A stretch of 64,000 nucleotides of DNA from ZC4RG35 sp040878345 (GTDB lineage: Bacteria > Actinomycetota > Acidimicrobiia > Spongiisociales > ZC4RG35). Below are positions 34,202 through 41,581 of this stretch, piece by piece (within the stretch, counting starts at the first letter, position 1; each line of letters starts with the position of its first letter). A model generated the notes under the pieces. The model did no database searches. It saw only the letters and a program-made list of their open reading frames with translations, and was not told the DNA's origin. The stretch is from contig JBBDML010000018.1 of NCBI GenBank assembly GCA_040878345.1, positions 260,365 to 324,364 on the forward strand, read 5' to 3'. The position numbers and the translations under genes are program-made.

Positions 34202-34797
34202 CAGGCCTCCGGGTTCTCCGTGGAGGGCTCTTCTGCGCCATCCTGGTTGGGCATGGCCTCGACGTCGACCGTCCCCGGCCACGGCTTCACCTCACGGCTG
34301 AGGAGGGGGAAGCTCTTGCGAAGCGGGTTGCCGATGAACGACTCGGGAAGATAGAGGTGGACGGGATTGGGGTGACCTTCGAAGTCGATCCCGAACATCT
34401 CGTGAGCCTCCCTCTCATGCCAATTCGCACCGGCGTAGACCGGGACCAGGGAGGGGGCCTTGGGGGAATCCTTGGGGAGGTCGGTGGAGAAGGTGACCCG
34501 TCGGCCCTCGGTGACATCGGCGACCGTGGACAGCAGCTCGAACCGCTCCTCGACTTCCTCGCGGAGGGGGTCGCCTGCCTCGACCTGGTTCGACCAGTCG
34601 ATGGCGGAGAGCCAGGAGAAGAAGACCAGATCGAGGCGGTCCCGTGCGGTGAGATGGGCATCGACCCAGGACTCGAGAGGAACCTTGACCTTGATGGTGT
34701 CGAAGGTGATCTCAGAGCTTCCTCCCACCGCCTCGGCCACCATGTCGGCCAGCTCCTGGAGAGGGTGGACGGTGGACTCAGACTGGCTCGAGGTCAC
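34201..34797 (-). CDS. nuoC: complex I subunit C, locus 1
   Basis: 30-kDa-type peripheral subunit of 198 residues. The family signature is WHEREAHEMFGIDFEGHPN followed by LRKSFPLL. The GTG start overlaps the end of nuoB by 20 bases. The C-terminus has an acidic tail (NQDGAEEPSTENPEA). Confidence 0.92.
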   Translation of the reverse strand: MTSSQSESTVHPLQELADMVAEAVGGSSEITFDTIKVKVPLESWVDAHLTARDRLDLVFFSWLSAIDWSNQVEAGDPLREEVEERFELLSTVADVTEGRRVTFSTDLPKDSPKAPSLVPVYAGANWHEREAHEMFGIDFEGHPNPVHLYLPESFIGNPLRKSFPLLSREVKPWPGTVDVEAMPNQDGAEEPSTENPEA

Positions 34798-35275
34798 GCT
34801 GATTCCACTTCTCTTTGATGTCCTCGTTCTCGATCAGTTTCTGGAGCAGGACGATTCCCTCCATCAGCGCCTCGGGGCGGGGAGGGCACCCCGGGACGTA
34901 GACGTCGACCGGTATCAGTTGGTCGACCCCTTTGGTCACCGAGTAGGAATCCCAGTAGGGACCTCCGCAGTTGGCGCAGGAGCCCATGGATATGACGTAC
35001 TTGGGCTCGGGCATCTGGTCATATAGCCGTCGTATCGCCGGCGCCATCTTGTCGGTGACCGTCCCGGCCACCACCATCAGGTCTGCCTGCCGCGGTGAGG
35101 CGGGCAACGGGATGATCCCGAATCGCATGAAGTCATAACGAGGGCCTGACGCCGCCATCAACTCGATGGCGCAGCAGGCGAGGCCGAACTGGAACAGCCA
35201 CAAGGAGTACTTGCGTGACCAGTTGAGGAGCCAGGAGAGGGGCTTGGGGGCACCGAACTTCTGGACTACTCCCAC
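34778..35275 (-). CDS. nuoB: complex I subunit B, locus 1 (N2 cluster)
   Basis: Carries the terminal [4Fe-4S] cluster N2. The ligands are the adjacent Cys pair in FGLACCAIELM, the Cys of SMGSCANCGG and that of VPGCPPRPE. SPRQADLMVVAGTV is another signature. The GTG at 35275 overlaps the nuoA stop by ten bases and gives a normal 165 residues. Confidence 0.95.
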   Translation of the reverse strand: MGVVQKFGAPKPLSWLLNWSRKYSLWLFQFGLACCAIELMAASGPRYDFMRFGIIPLPASPRQADLMVVAGTVTDKMAPAIRRLYDQMPEPKYVISMGSCANCGGPYWDSYSVTKGVDQLIPVDVYVPGCPPRPEALMEGIVLLQKLIENEDIKEKWNQRDLEPV

Positions 35276-35631
35276 TTGAGGACTCCCTTGCGGACGGCGT
35301 AGACCAGGCCCAGGACCAGGATGGCGATGAAGGCCAACATCTCGACCAAGCCGAAGACGCCGAGTTGCTCCACGATGATGGCCCAGGGAAAGATGAAAAC
35401 CGCCTCGACGTCGAAAATCAGGAACAAGAGCCCGAAGACGTAGTAGCGGACATAGATCTGGCTCCATCCCGACCCGACCGGGTCGACCCCGCACTCGTAG
35501 GTCATCTGCTTGGTCGCGCTCGGGTTGGTGGGCCGGAGCACCGAGGCCACCCCGAGCATCACCAGGACCAGGACCGCTCCCAATGCGGCAAAGGCGCCGA
35601 CCGTCAAATAGCTCTCGAAGTAGGTGCTCAT
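35266..35631 (-). CDS. nuoA: complex I subunit A, locus 1
   Basis: First gene of the eleven-gene nuo operon; a small membrane subunit (121 residues, three helices). YECGVDPVGSGWSQIYVRYY and LIFDVEAVFIFPWA are family signatures, with the Cys-containing loop that folds toward the quinone cavity. The operon promoter must lie in the 86 bases before the divergent phosphodiesterase gene; I see no clear consensus there. Confidence 0.94.
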   Translation of the reverse strand: MSTYFESYLTVGAFAALGAVLVLVMLGVASVLRPTNPSATKQMTYECGVDPVGSGWSQIYVRYYVFGLLFLIFDVEAVFIFPWAIIVEQLGVFGLVEMLAFIAILVLGLVYAVRKGVLKWE

Positions 35632-35717
35632 GCCTTCATACCTGGCGAAACCCGGACCACGGCGAGTATACGCACGCCCTGTTTCCCGTCGAAGTCAGGG
35701 CTATCTAGCCTGCCGAC

Positions 35718-36794
35718 ATGGCGGAGAGCCCCTCGTACCGGGGTCGCGGGCTGGTGAATCTGATGGCCGAGATCGAATTCAGGCTGATTGGATCGGCCCC
35801 ATCCGACCGGCTCCAGGACGCGTCGATCATCCCCGAAGGGGACACTGTCGTCCTCGTCGTGTTCGATGGTCTCGGGATGGCCCAACTCGCGCACCCGGCC
35901 GCCACCCGGTTCGTGTCGGGGCTCAGCGGCGTTCTAGAGGCGCCGTTCCCAACCACCACGAGTGTCTCGTTGGCCACCGTGGCCACCGGGCTCCCCCCGT
36001 CCCGGCACGGCCAGGTGGCCCATCTCAGTTGGATCGAGGATCTGGGGAAAGTGGTGAACACTTTGAAGTGGGTGGACCTCACCGGCGCCGACGTTCCCTA
36101 CGAATATGCCAACCTGATGCCGGTGCCCAACCTCTGGGAGAGGTTGAGGGCCTCGGGGATCGAGCCGGTGACCGTCCAGCCGGGGGCGTTCGAGGGATCG
36201 CCCCTATCTCGTGTGCTGTACCGGGGAGCCCGATTCGAAGGGGTGTGGGACACCGATGACCTGGTCACCGCCACCGTGCAGCTGGCGGCCCGGCCCGGGA
36301 GATTCGTCTTGGTCTATGTCCCCGAGGTCGACTATGCCGGCCATGTCTTCGGGTTGGCCGGTGACGAGTTCTCTGATGCGCTCCAATTGGCAGCCGGCGT
36401 CTGGGAGGGGATCGCCCGGAGGCTTCCCTCGGGGGCGGTGCTGATAGGGACCTCGGACCACGGGCTCGCCGAGTTCCCCGAGACTCACAAGCTGAAGGTC
36501 AGGGGGGAGCGTTTCGAGGGCCTCCGTTTCGCCGGGGACAGCCGCGGGGTCCAGCTCTGGGGAGATCGGGAGGTCATGGATGAGCTTCTCCGGCAGACCG
36601 GTGGCGAGCTAGCCGACCCCACCGCGCTCATCGGCCCGGAGCCGACCCGGACCGCCCGGTCGCGTCTGGGAGAGTGGGTGCTGCTGCCACCTGACGACAT
36701 CGCCGTCCTCCCCAGCGGGTTCGACAAACGGCTTCGCTGTTACCACGGGGGTCTGAGTAAGGCTGAGGTGGAGATACCGGTCCTGGTTGGTTAG
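35718..36794 (+). CDS. alkaline phosphatase superfamily phosphodiesterase/pyrophosphatase
   Basis: Metal-dependent enzyme of the type I phosphodiesterase/nucleotide pyrophosphatase group (358 residues). Metal and nucleophile motifs: VVFDGLGMAQL, the Thr nucleophile region PTTTSVSLATVATG followed by SRHGQ, VPEVDYAGHVFG, TSDHGLAE and CYHGG. No signal peptide is visible, so it may be cytoplasmic. Alternative start: the ATG 15 codons further on. The substrate is unknown. Its stop is followed by a degenerate ATGCATTTG palindrome. Confidence 0.87.
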   Translation: MAESPSYRGRGLVNLMAEIEFRLIGSAPSDRLQDASIIPEGDTVVLVVFDGLGMAQLAHPAATRFVSGLSGVLEAPFPTTTSVSLATVATGLPPSRHGQVAHLSWIEDLGKVVNTLKWVDLTGADVPYEYANLMPVPNLWERLRASGIEPVTVQPGAFEGSPLSRVLYRGARFEGVWDTDDLVTATVQLAARPGRFVLVYVPEVDYAGHVFGLAGDEFSDALQLAAGVWEGIARRLPSGAVLIGTSDHGLAEFPETHKLKVRGERFEGLRFAGDSRGVQLWGDREVMDELLRQTGGELADPTALIGPEPTRTARSRLGEWVLLPPDDIAVLPSGFDKRLRCYHGGLSKAEVEIPVLVG

Positions 36795-36795
36795 C

Positions 36796-36840
36796 CGTGC
36801 ATTTGCACCAGGTTGCGTCAGGCGAACCCGGATGCATTCC
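36796..36840. repeat. ATGCATTTG-family palindrome, copy 3 (degenerate)
   Basis: GTGCATTTGCACCAGGTTGCG on one side and CGAACCCGGATGCATTCC on the other form an imperfect inverted repeat. It begins just after the phosphodiesterase stop. Its right arm encodes the last codons (NASGFA and stop) of the AbiEi-like gene on the opposite strand. Confidence 0.65.
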
Positions 36841-37750
36841 TTAGGGCGCCGACGCGAAGGATGGTGGACACACAGTCCTTTGGATCCGACATCAGCATCG
36901 AGTAGGTGAAGCGAAGCACCTGGATGCCATGAGTGGCGAGCGTGTTGTCACGCAGCCGATCGTTCTCGAAATCCGACCGGCGGGCATGCCAATTGCGACC
37001 ATCGGCCTCTATGACCAGGGCCCACCCGGGTATGAAGACGTCGACCCGGGACGGCCGGCCCCGGAGGGAGAAGCCATACTCCCTCGTCCAGGAGGGGATT
37101 CGGATCCCAGCGAGGATCATCTCCAGTCGCCTTTCGAGGTATGTCGAGTCGTGGTTGGGCGCCCCGGGTAACCGGTCGGCCACCATGTACCTGACGAGAC
37201 CTAGACCTCGCGCCCTGCTCTCGCCTTCGCGACCCAGGATCGGCTGGAAGGCGGCGAGATCGAGTTTCCCCGCGAGGATCGCGTCGTCGAACACTGCCTC
37301 CATCCTGAAGGCCGACAGGTCCCGAGCGATCTGGACCATCGTCTCGGCAAGTGTCGTCACCTCGAACCCGGCCACCCCGGTGGTCGCGATCTCAGCGAAC
37401 CGTTTGGCCTGGATCACGCGTGCCAGCTCAGATCTGGCATTCGAGGCGGTCGGAATCATCATCACGGGCCGGCCCGGCTTCTCGAATCCGCGCAGCCTGT
37501 GGAGATGGGCAGCCGATGCCCCGGCGACGACCGCCTGTCGCCGGCTGAGGATGGCGGCAGCCATGTCCCGCTCCCAGCGAGGCGAGGCCGAGGCTACCGA
37601 GTAGACCGAGTGGTCGAGTTGGACCCACTCGCCGGATTGAACTCGGCGCCATACGGCGTTCTTGTCGAAGCCCGCCTCCCGCGCCTGCCGGCTGTTGAAG
37701 ACCCCGTACTGACGCGATGCGAATCCGTCTATTGCCCGGCGATCCCCCAT
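36818..37750 (-). CDS. AbiEi-like antitoxin domain fused to DUF559/Vsr-like nuclease
   Basis: Protein of 310 residues. The N-terminal part (FNSRQAREAGFDKNAVWRRV, WVQLDHSVYSV) is the winged-helix of AbiEi-type antitoxins. The C-terminal part is a PD-(D/E)XK-like nuclease of the DUF559/Vsr type, with SRVDVFIPGWALVIEADGRN and FENDRLRDNTLATHGIQVLR. Similar fusions are widespread, often many per genome, in high-GC actinobacteria; their role is unproven. No AbiEii toxin gene adjoins it. The C-terminus lies within palindromic repeat copy 3. Confidence 0.8.
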   Translation of the reverse strand: MGDRRAIDGFASRQYGVFNSRQAREAGFDKNAVWRRVQSGEWVQLDHSVYSVASASPRWERDMAAAILSRRQAVVAGASAAHLHRLRGFEKPGRPVMMIPTASNARSELARVIQAKRFAEIATTGVAGFEVTTLAETMVQIARDLSAFRMEAVFDDAILAGKLDLAAFQPILGREGESRARGLGLVRYMVADRLPGAPNHDSTYLERRLEMILAGIRIPSWTREYGFSLRGRPSRVDVFIPGWALVIEADGRNWHARRSDFENDRLRDNTLATHGIQVLRFTYSMLMSDPKDCVSTILRVGALRNASGFA

Positions 37751-37803
37751 CGGTCAGAGCATGCACGACTGAAGTTGCTGGTTCAATCCCTCCGCACCCA
37801 CCA

Positions 37804-37849
37804 GCAAATGCACAAGGGCGCGCCCAGCGAAACCTCATACAAATGCATC
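37804..37849. repeat. ATGCATTTG-family element, copy 4 (rearranged)
   Basis: Contains GCAAATGCAC at the left and ACAAATGCAT at the right, so here the two arms are in direct rather than inverted orientation, around a GGGCGCGCCC centre. The right part supplies the final codons (DAFV and stop) of the DUF402 gene. Confidence 0.55.
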
Positions 37850-38350
37850 GCCGATTTGGGCCAGCCAAGAGTCGGCTATCTCGAAGAAGGGTTCCTGACG
37901 CTGTCGCAGGGCTTCGACGATGTGCCGGGTCTCGGCGAGGGCCCGGTCGATCATCTCCTGGGGATAGCCGTAGATCACCTGGTGGAGCTGGAACTCGTCT
38001 TCATCTTCGACGATCACCTCCCCATCGAGGCTGACCGCCACGTCGAGATCGAGGTCGATCATCTCGTAGCGGTTCTCGGTGACCCACACCGGGGGTGTGG
38101 CGATATCGATGAAATGGGAGTAGTTCGTGTCTGCCGAGCCTGAGTAGTGGAGGTGCCACCAGCCTTCCCAGGGGGCGCAGAACACGGCGTCGAACCGGGT
38201 GGGGTGGACCTCGCCCTCCCCCTTCCACCGTCGGTTGCCCGCGGGGAAGGCCACCCAGGAGCCGAACTGGTCCTCACCGAGGAAGGAGGTCTCGAACCCC
38301 CAATGGATGGAGTCGGGATACTTGAGGAATTGGACCGTCACCGGGCGCAT
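37835..38350 (-). CDS. DUF402 family protein
   Basis: Cytoplasmic beta-barrel protein of 171 residues in the DUF402 (FomD/Ntdp-like) family, some members of which hydrolyse nucleoside di- or triphosphates. Signatures: WWHLHYSGSADTNYSHFIDI, VWVTENRYEMIDLDLDVAV, and an acidic VIVEDEDEFQLHQ loop with conserved Asp and Glu that would bind metal. I start at the ATG of MRPVTVQFLKYPD. It is followed after 84 bases by the AbiEi-like gene and diverges from a membrane-protein gene. Confidence 0.82.
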   Translation of the reverse strand: MRPVTVQFLKYPDSIHWGFETSFLGEDQFGSWVAFPAGNRRWKGEGEVHPTRFDAVFCAPWEGWWHLHYSGSADTNYSHFIDIATPPVWVTENRYEMIDLDLDVAVSLDGEVIVEDEDEFQLHQVIYGYPQEMIDRALAETRHIVEALRQRQEPFFEIADSWLAQIGDAFV

Positions 38351-38407
38351 CGGCCCATTCTGTACCGACTCGGTGTCGGGATTCGAGCGCGCATAACCTG
38401 GTTCGGG

Positions 38408-38890
38408 ATGGACTCCCTCCTGGCGCTGGTGGCCGCGGTCGCCGCCACCCTGTTCTCGCTCGACCTGTGGAGGGACTACCTGAGGCGACCACGTCCTCAC
38501 ATCGCCGCCTATGGCGCCGGTATCACCATGTTCGCCCTGGCCACCTGGGCCCTCCTCATCGGTCTGTCCAAAGGTTGGAGCGGCCCGACATACCGGGGCT
38601 TCTTCCTCTTCGGCGCGGTGCTCAACATCCCGTTCCTCGCCCTTGGCTCGATGTTCCTGGTGGTGGGGAGGAGGGCGGGCCATGTGATGACGGTGGCCCT
38701 GGGCGCCCTGACCGCAATCTCCACCACCCTGGTGACGACAGTCCCATTCCAGGGCCCGCTTCCCCGAGACGGCATCCCCCACGACATGTTCGCCACCGGG
38801 TTCGGGCCCAGGCTCTTCGCCATAATCGGGAGCGCAACCGGTGCCACCATCCTCGTCATCCTGGCGGTGGTCAGCCTGGTCCGCTTCTGA
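38408..38890 (+). CDS. small integral membrane protein, unknown
   Basis: 160 residues with about five hydrophobic helices (ALVAAVAATLFSLDL, ITMFALATWALLIGL, FFLFGAVLNIPFLALGSMF, VALGALTAISTTLVTTV and IIGSATGATILVILAVVSLV). No recognised domain. Its layout resembles small actinobacterial membrane proteins of unknown role. The frame is open far upstream, but the ATG at 38408 places the first helix at the N-terminus and leaves a 57-base divergent spacer to the DUF402 gene. A tiny membrane-protein frame follows. Confidence 0.75.
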   Translation: MDSLLALVAAVAATLFSLDLWRDYLRRPRPHIAAYGAGITMFALATWALLIGLSKGWSGPTYRGFFLFGAVLNIPFLALGSMFLVVGRRAGHVMTVALGALTAISTTLVTTVPFQGPLPRDGIPHDMFATGFGPRLFAIIGSATGATILVILAVVSLVRF

Positions 38891-38908
38891 AAGAGGGACC
38901 GGGACATC

Positions 38909-39079
38909 GTGTGGGGCAATGTCATGATCGTGGCCGGGACCTTTGCCGCGGCGTGGGGTGGGACCGGGCTGGCGTTGGGCGAGGCGGGTGGGTTCGCGGT
39001 GTCGCTGATGCTGGCGGTCTCCTTCATATGGGCCGGGTACCGGGTGGCATCGGGGCGCCGGCGCCGGGCCTCGAGCTAG
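38909..39079 (+). CDS. possible 56-residue membrane protein
   Basis: Begins at GTG 18 bases after the previous stop, with AGAGGG upstream. The product has two hydrophobic helices (IVAGTFAAAWGGTGLAL and VSLMLAVSFIWAGYRV) and a basic tail GRRRRASS. It would be co-transcribed with the preceding membrane-protein gene and ends 12 bases before moaA on the other strand. No homology can be claimed; composition and position favour a real gene. Confidence 0.5.
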   Translation: MWGNVMIVAGTFAAAWGGTGLALGEAGGFAVSLMLAVSFIWAGYRVASGRRRRASS

Positions 39080-39091
39080 AGAGAACCGCTG

Positions 39092-40096
39092 TTATCCGCC
39101 GATATAGGACATCTCGACCGGGACCGAGATCCGTTGGGTCTGCGCCGATCGCACCTCGGAGTAGCGGTCGTCTCGCTTGGCCCACACCTCGTCGATGACC
39201 GCGCCCACATCGACACCGGACCGCATCGCATCCCTGAGACTGGTGCCCGACGAGGCGAAAAGGCAGGTGTAGAGGGTCCCCTCCGCCGACACCCTGGCCC
39301 GGGTGCATGAAACGCAAAACGGCCTGGTCACAGAGGCGATCACCCCTATCTCACCCGATCCGTCCCGGTATCTGAACCGGTTCGCCACCTCGCCCGGGTA
39401 GTTGGGGGGAACAGCGTCGAGTGGGAACACCGCATCGATGCCCTTCAGGATCTCGTCGGCCGGGACCACATCGTCGAGTCTCCAACCGTTGGTGTTCCCC
39501 ACATCCATGTACTCGATGAACCTGACGATGTGAGGTGTCCCCCTGAAATGCCGGGCCACGTCGAGGACCCCGCCATCGTTGACCCCCCTCTGCACCACGC
39601 AGTTGACCTTGATCGGGCCCAGCCCGACCTCGGCCGCGCTCTCGATGGCCGCCAGCACTGTGGAGACCGGGAAGCCCACGTCATTCATCCTCATGAAGGT
39701 GGCATCGTCCATGGCGTCGAGACTGACCGTCACCCGTTTGAGGCCCGCTTGCGCAAGGGCTCCCGCCTTTCGAGACAAAAGGGACCCGTTGGTGGTCAAG
39801 GTCACGTCATCGATCCCCTCGACCCCGGCGATCATCCCGACCAGGTCCTCGATCCCCTTGCGCAGCAAGGGCTCCCCGCCGGTTATCCGCACCTTGGTGA
39901 CACCACGGGAGGCGAAGACCCTGACCAATGAGGCGATCTCCTCGAAGGTGAGCAACTGATCGCGGGGCAGGAACTCGTGATCGGGTCCGAACATCTCGCG
40001 CGGCATGCAGTAGGTGCACCGGAAGTTGCATCGGTCGGTGACTGAGATCCTGAGATCCCGAACCGGGCGATCATAGAGGTCGGTGCTCGGCGCCAT
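39092..40096 (-). CDS. moaA: GTP 3',8-cyclase (molybdenum cofactor synthesis)
   Basis: Radical SAM enzyme for the first step of molybdenum cofactor synthesis, turning GTP into 3',8-cyclo-GTP. The radical SAM cluster motif is CNFRCTYC near residue 23; the second cluster is bound by CVSCTR and the later Cys in GTLYTC. RITGGEPLLR and the C-terminal MSYIGG, whose Gly-Gly tail takes part in catalysis, are intact. The 334 residues are normal. No other moa gene is in the window. A need for molybdoenzymes follows. Confidence 0.96.
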   Translation of the reverse strand: MAPSTDLYDRPVRDLRISVTDRCNFRCTYCMPREMFGPDHEFLPRDQLLTFEEIASLVRVFASRGVTKVRITGGEPLLRKGIEDLVGMIAGVEGIDDVTLTTNGSLLSRKAGALAQAGLKRVTVSLDAMDDATFMRMNDVGFPVSTVLAAIESAAEVGLGPIKVNCVVQRGVNDGGVLDVARHFRGTPHIVRFIEYMDVGNTNGWRLDDVVPADEILKGIDAVFPLDAVPPNYPGEVANRFRYRDGSGEIGVIASVTRPFCVSCTRARVSAEGTLYTCLFASSGTSLRDAMRSGVDVGAVIDEVWAKRDDRYSEVRSAQTQRISVPVEMSYIGG

Positions 40097-40244
40097 CGAG
40101 GGAGACGATAAGCCGGATCTGGGGCCCAGGTGTCAGCTGGCCCCGGAGGGGTGACTAGTCAGATCGTCACATACTGGTGTTGATCCCCAAGTAGAGGGTC
40201 GCCACCACCCGATACCTGGAAGAGATACCGACGGGAGCTATGAG

Positions 40245-40430
40245 ATGTGGACCGCGAAGAGCGCAACATTCAGGAATCGTGAGGTCACCGACACCTGTGA
40301 CCACGAACAGATCAGTGTCACCACCATCGCCGGGCTGGAGCGAACGGTGTGCGGGGACTGCGGTCATGTGAGTGTCGGATACCTCTACGACCTGGTGGAG
40401 ACACTGCACCCGCATCAGCCCGAGGACTGA
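40245..40430 (+). CDS. small zinc-ribbon-like protein
   Basis: 61 residues with Cys/His pairs that could bind zinc: TDTCDHEQIS and TVCGDCGHVS. GGGAG lies nine bases before the ATG. Function unknown; the size and metal motif suggest a nucleic-acid or protein adaptor. The last 16 bases overlap the end of the convergent bactofilin-like gene. Confidence 0.65.
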   Translation: MWTAKSATFRNREVTDTCDHEQISVTTIAGLERTVCGDCGHVSVGYLYDLVETLHPHQPED

Positions 40431-41581
40431 GCCAATCCTCGATCACCCCGGCTCAGGATCCAAGAGCCGAGGCCCAGGGGCAACGCGATCAGAGGGACCA
40501 GCCAGCCGACCAGCGGGAGCATCCACGCCAGGCCCAGGATGATCGAGCCCCCCAGTACCGCACCAAACGAACCTCTTCTGGCCAAGAGGCGCTTGCCGAC
40601 TCTGGCCGCCACCGGTACGCCTGCCGCCATCGAGACCACAAGCAGCAAGCCCAGGAGGGCCAGTGTCAGTGGGACCGCCAGACCGAGAAAGGGCAGGCCC
40701 GCAGCAGGAGGGGCCAGGCCCACCACCACCCCGGAAGCGGCGATCACCAACAACGGTGAGGCAAAGACGGCAGCCCCATAGAGCCAGTTCTTCCAAGGTT
40801 TGACCACCACCCGATCAGCGGCGGCCTGAGATCGCTGCGGCCATCCCCAAACGGTGGTCACCGCGGCGATGGTGAGGAAGATGATCGACATCAGCCTGGC
40901 GAACAGGACCAGGGCCCTCACCCTCAGGTTGGGCGGGAGGGTCGCCTTGTGGACAACGGTGCCACCAACGGACGCCAGTTCGAGGCCCTCCGCCTCGCGG
41001 TCCGAGCGGTACCCGAGGTCGCCCTCGACCCGTAGGTCGTCCACGACATCGAGGCGCCCCACCGCCACCTCGACATTGCCCCTGACCACTCCGGACATCT
41101 CCAATGTCCTCTGGGTCCCCGTGAGGTCATGGCCGATAAAGCCGCCTGCCGACAACTGGAGAGCCCAGACCAGCGCATCGCCACCGATCACGGAGTCTGC
41201 GCCCATGGTGACCTTGACAGCGGTTGTGACCAGATCGCCGGAGACACTGCCGGTCACCGACACCTCCCTGGCCGCGGCCCGAACCGATCCCCCCACCGAG
41301 CCGCTGACCGAGACCGAAGGCGCCACCGCGGTCACCGACCCGGTCACCGTTCCCTCGATCCTGATCCCCTCGGCGGCGAAGGCCACCAGGTCTCCGTCCA
41401 CCTCCCCGATGATGACCACTGTCATCGCACCTGCGTAGAGGTCATCGTGCACCACGTCGCCCTCCCTGATGATGACGATGTCGGAGTTGGAGGTCTCGGC
41501 AGCCAACGCCGGGGCGGTCCCGATCAGGAAGAGCCCTGCCGACAGGAGGAAGAGAGCCGGCGCCCTAGAGCGCCAGGGCAT
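40415..41581 (-). CDS. exported bactofilin-like (polymer-forming) membrane protein
   Basis: 388 residues. A signal peptide (about 1-28, ending TAPALAAE) is followed by a repetitive beta-helix region (IGEVDGDLVAFAAEGIRIEG, VTGSVTAVAPSVSVSGSVGG and so on) resembling bactofilin-type polymer-forming domains. After it come four to five C-terminal membrane helices. Bactofilins are normally cytosolic scaffolds; the signal peptide here would place the helix outside. The ATG overlaps the end of nuoN (locus 2) by 17 bases, making it the last gene of that operon. Function unknown. Confidence 0.75.
   Translation of the reverse strand: MPWRSRAPALFLLSAGLFLIGTAPALAAETSNSDIVIIREGDVVHDDLYAGAMTVVIIGEVDGDLVAFAAEGIRIEGTVTGSVTAVAPSVSVSGSVGGSVRAAAREVSVTGSVSGDLVTTAVKVTMGADSVIGGDALVWALQLSAGGFIGHDLTGTQRTLEMSGVVRGNVEVAVGRLDVVDDLRVEGDLGYRSDREAEGLELASVGGTVVHKATLPPNLRVRALVLFARLMSIIFLTIAAVTTVWGWPQRSQAAADRVVVKPWKNWLYGAAVFASPLLVIAASGVVVGLAPPAAGLPFLGLAVPLTLALLGLLLVVSMAAGVPVAARVGKRLLARRGSFGAVLGGSIILGLAWMLPLVGWLVPLIALPLGLGSWILSRGDRGLAQSSG

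Noticed and set aside
37740..37803. tRNA-like 3' end (GGTTCAATCCC ... CACCCACCA) upstream of the AbiEi-like gene
   Set aside because: The T-loop and CCA look right, but the T stem does not pair, the anticodon stem is broken and no matching 5' acceptor strand is present. At most a decayed fragment; not enough to call a tRNA or an attachment site.
40097..40244. molybdenum cofactor riboswitch upstream of moaA
   Set aside because: The 148-base gap shows no convincing multi-stem structure or conserved motif that I can identify by eye; no support beyond position.
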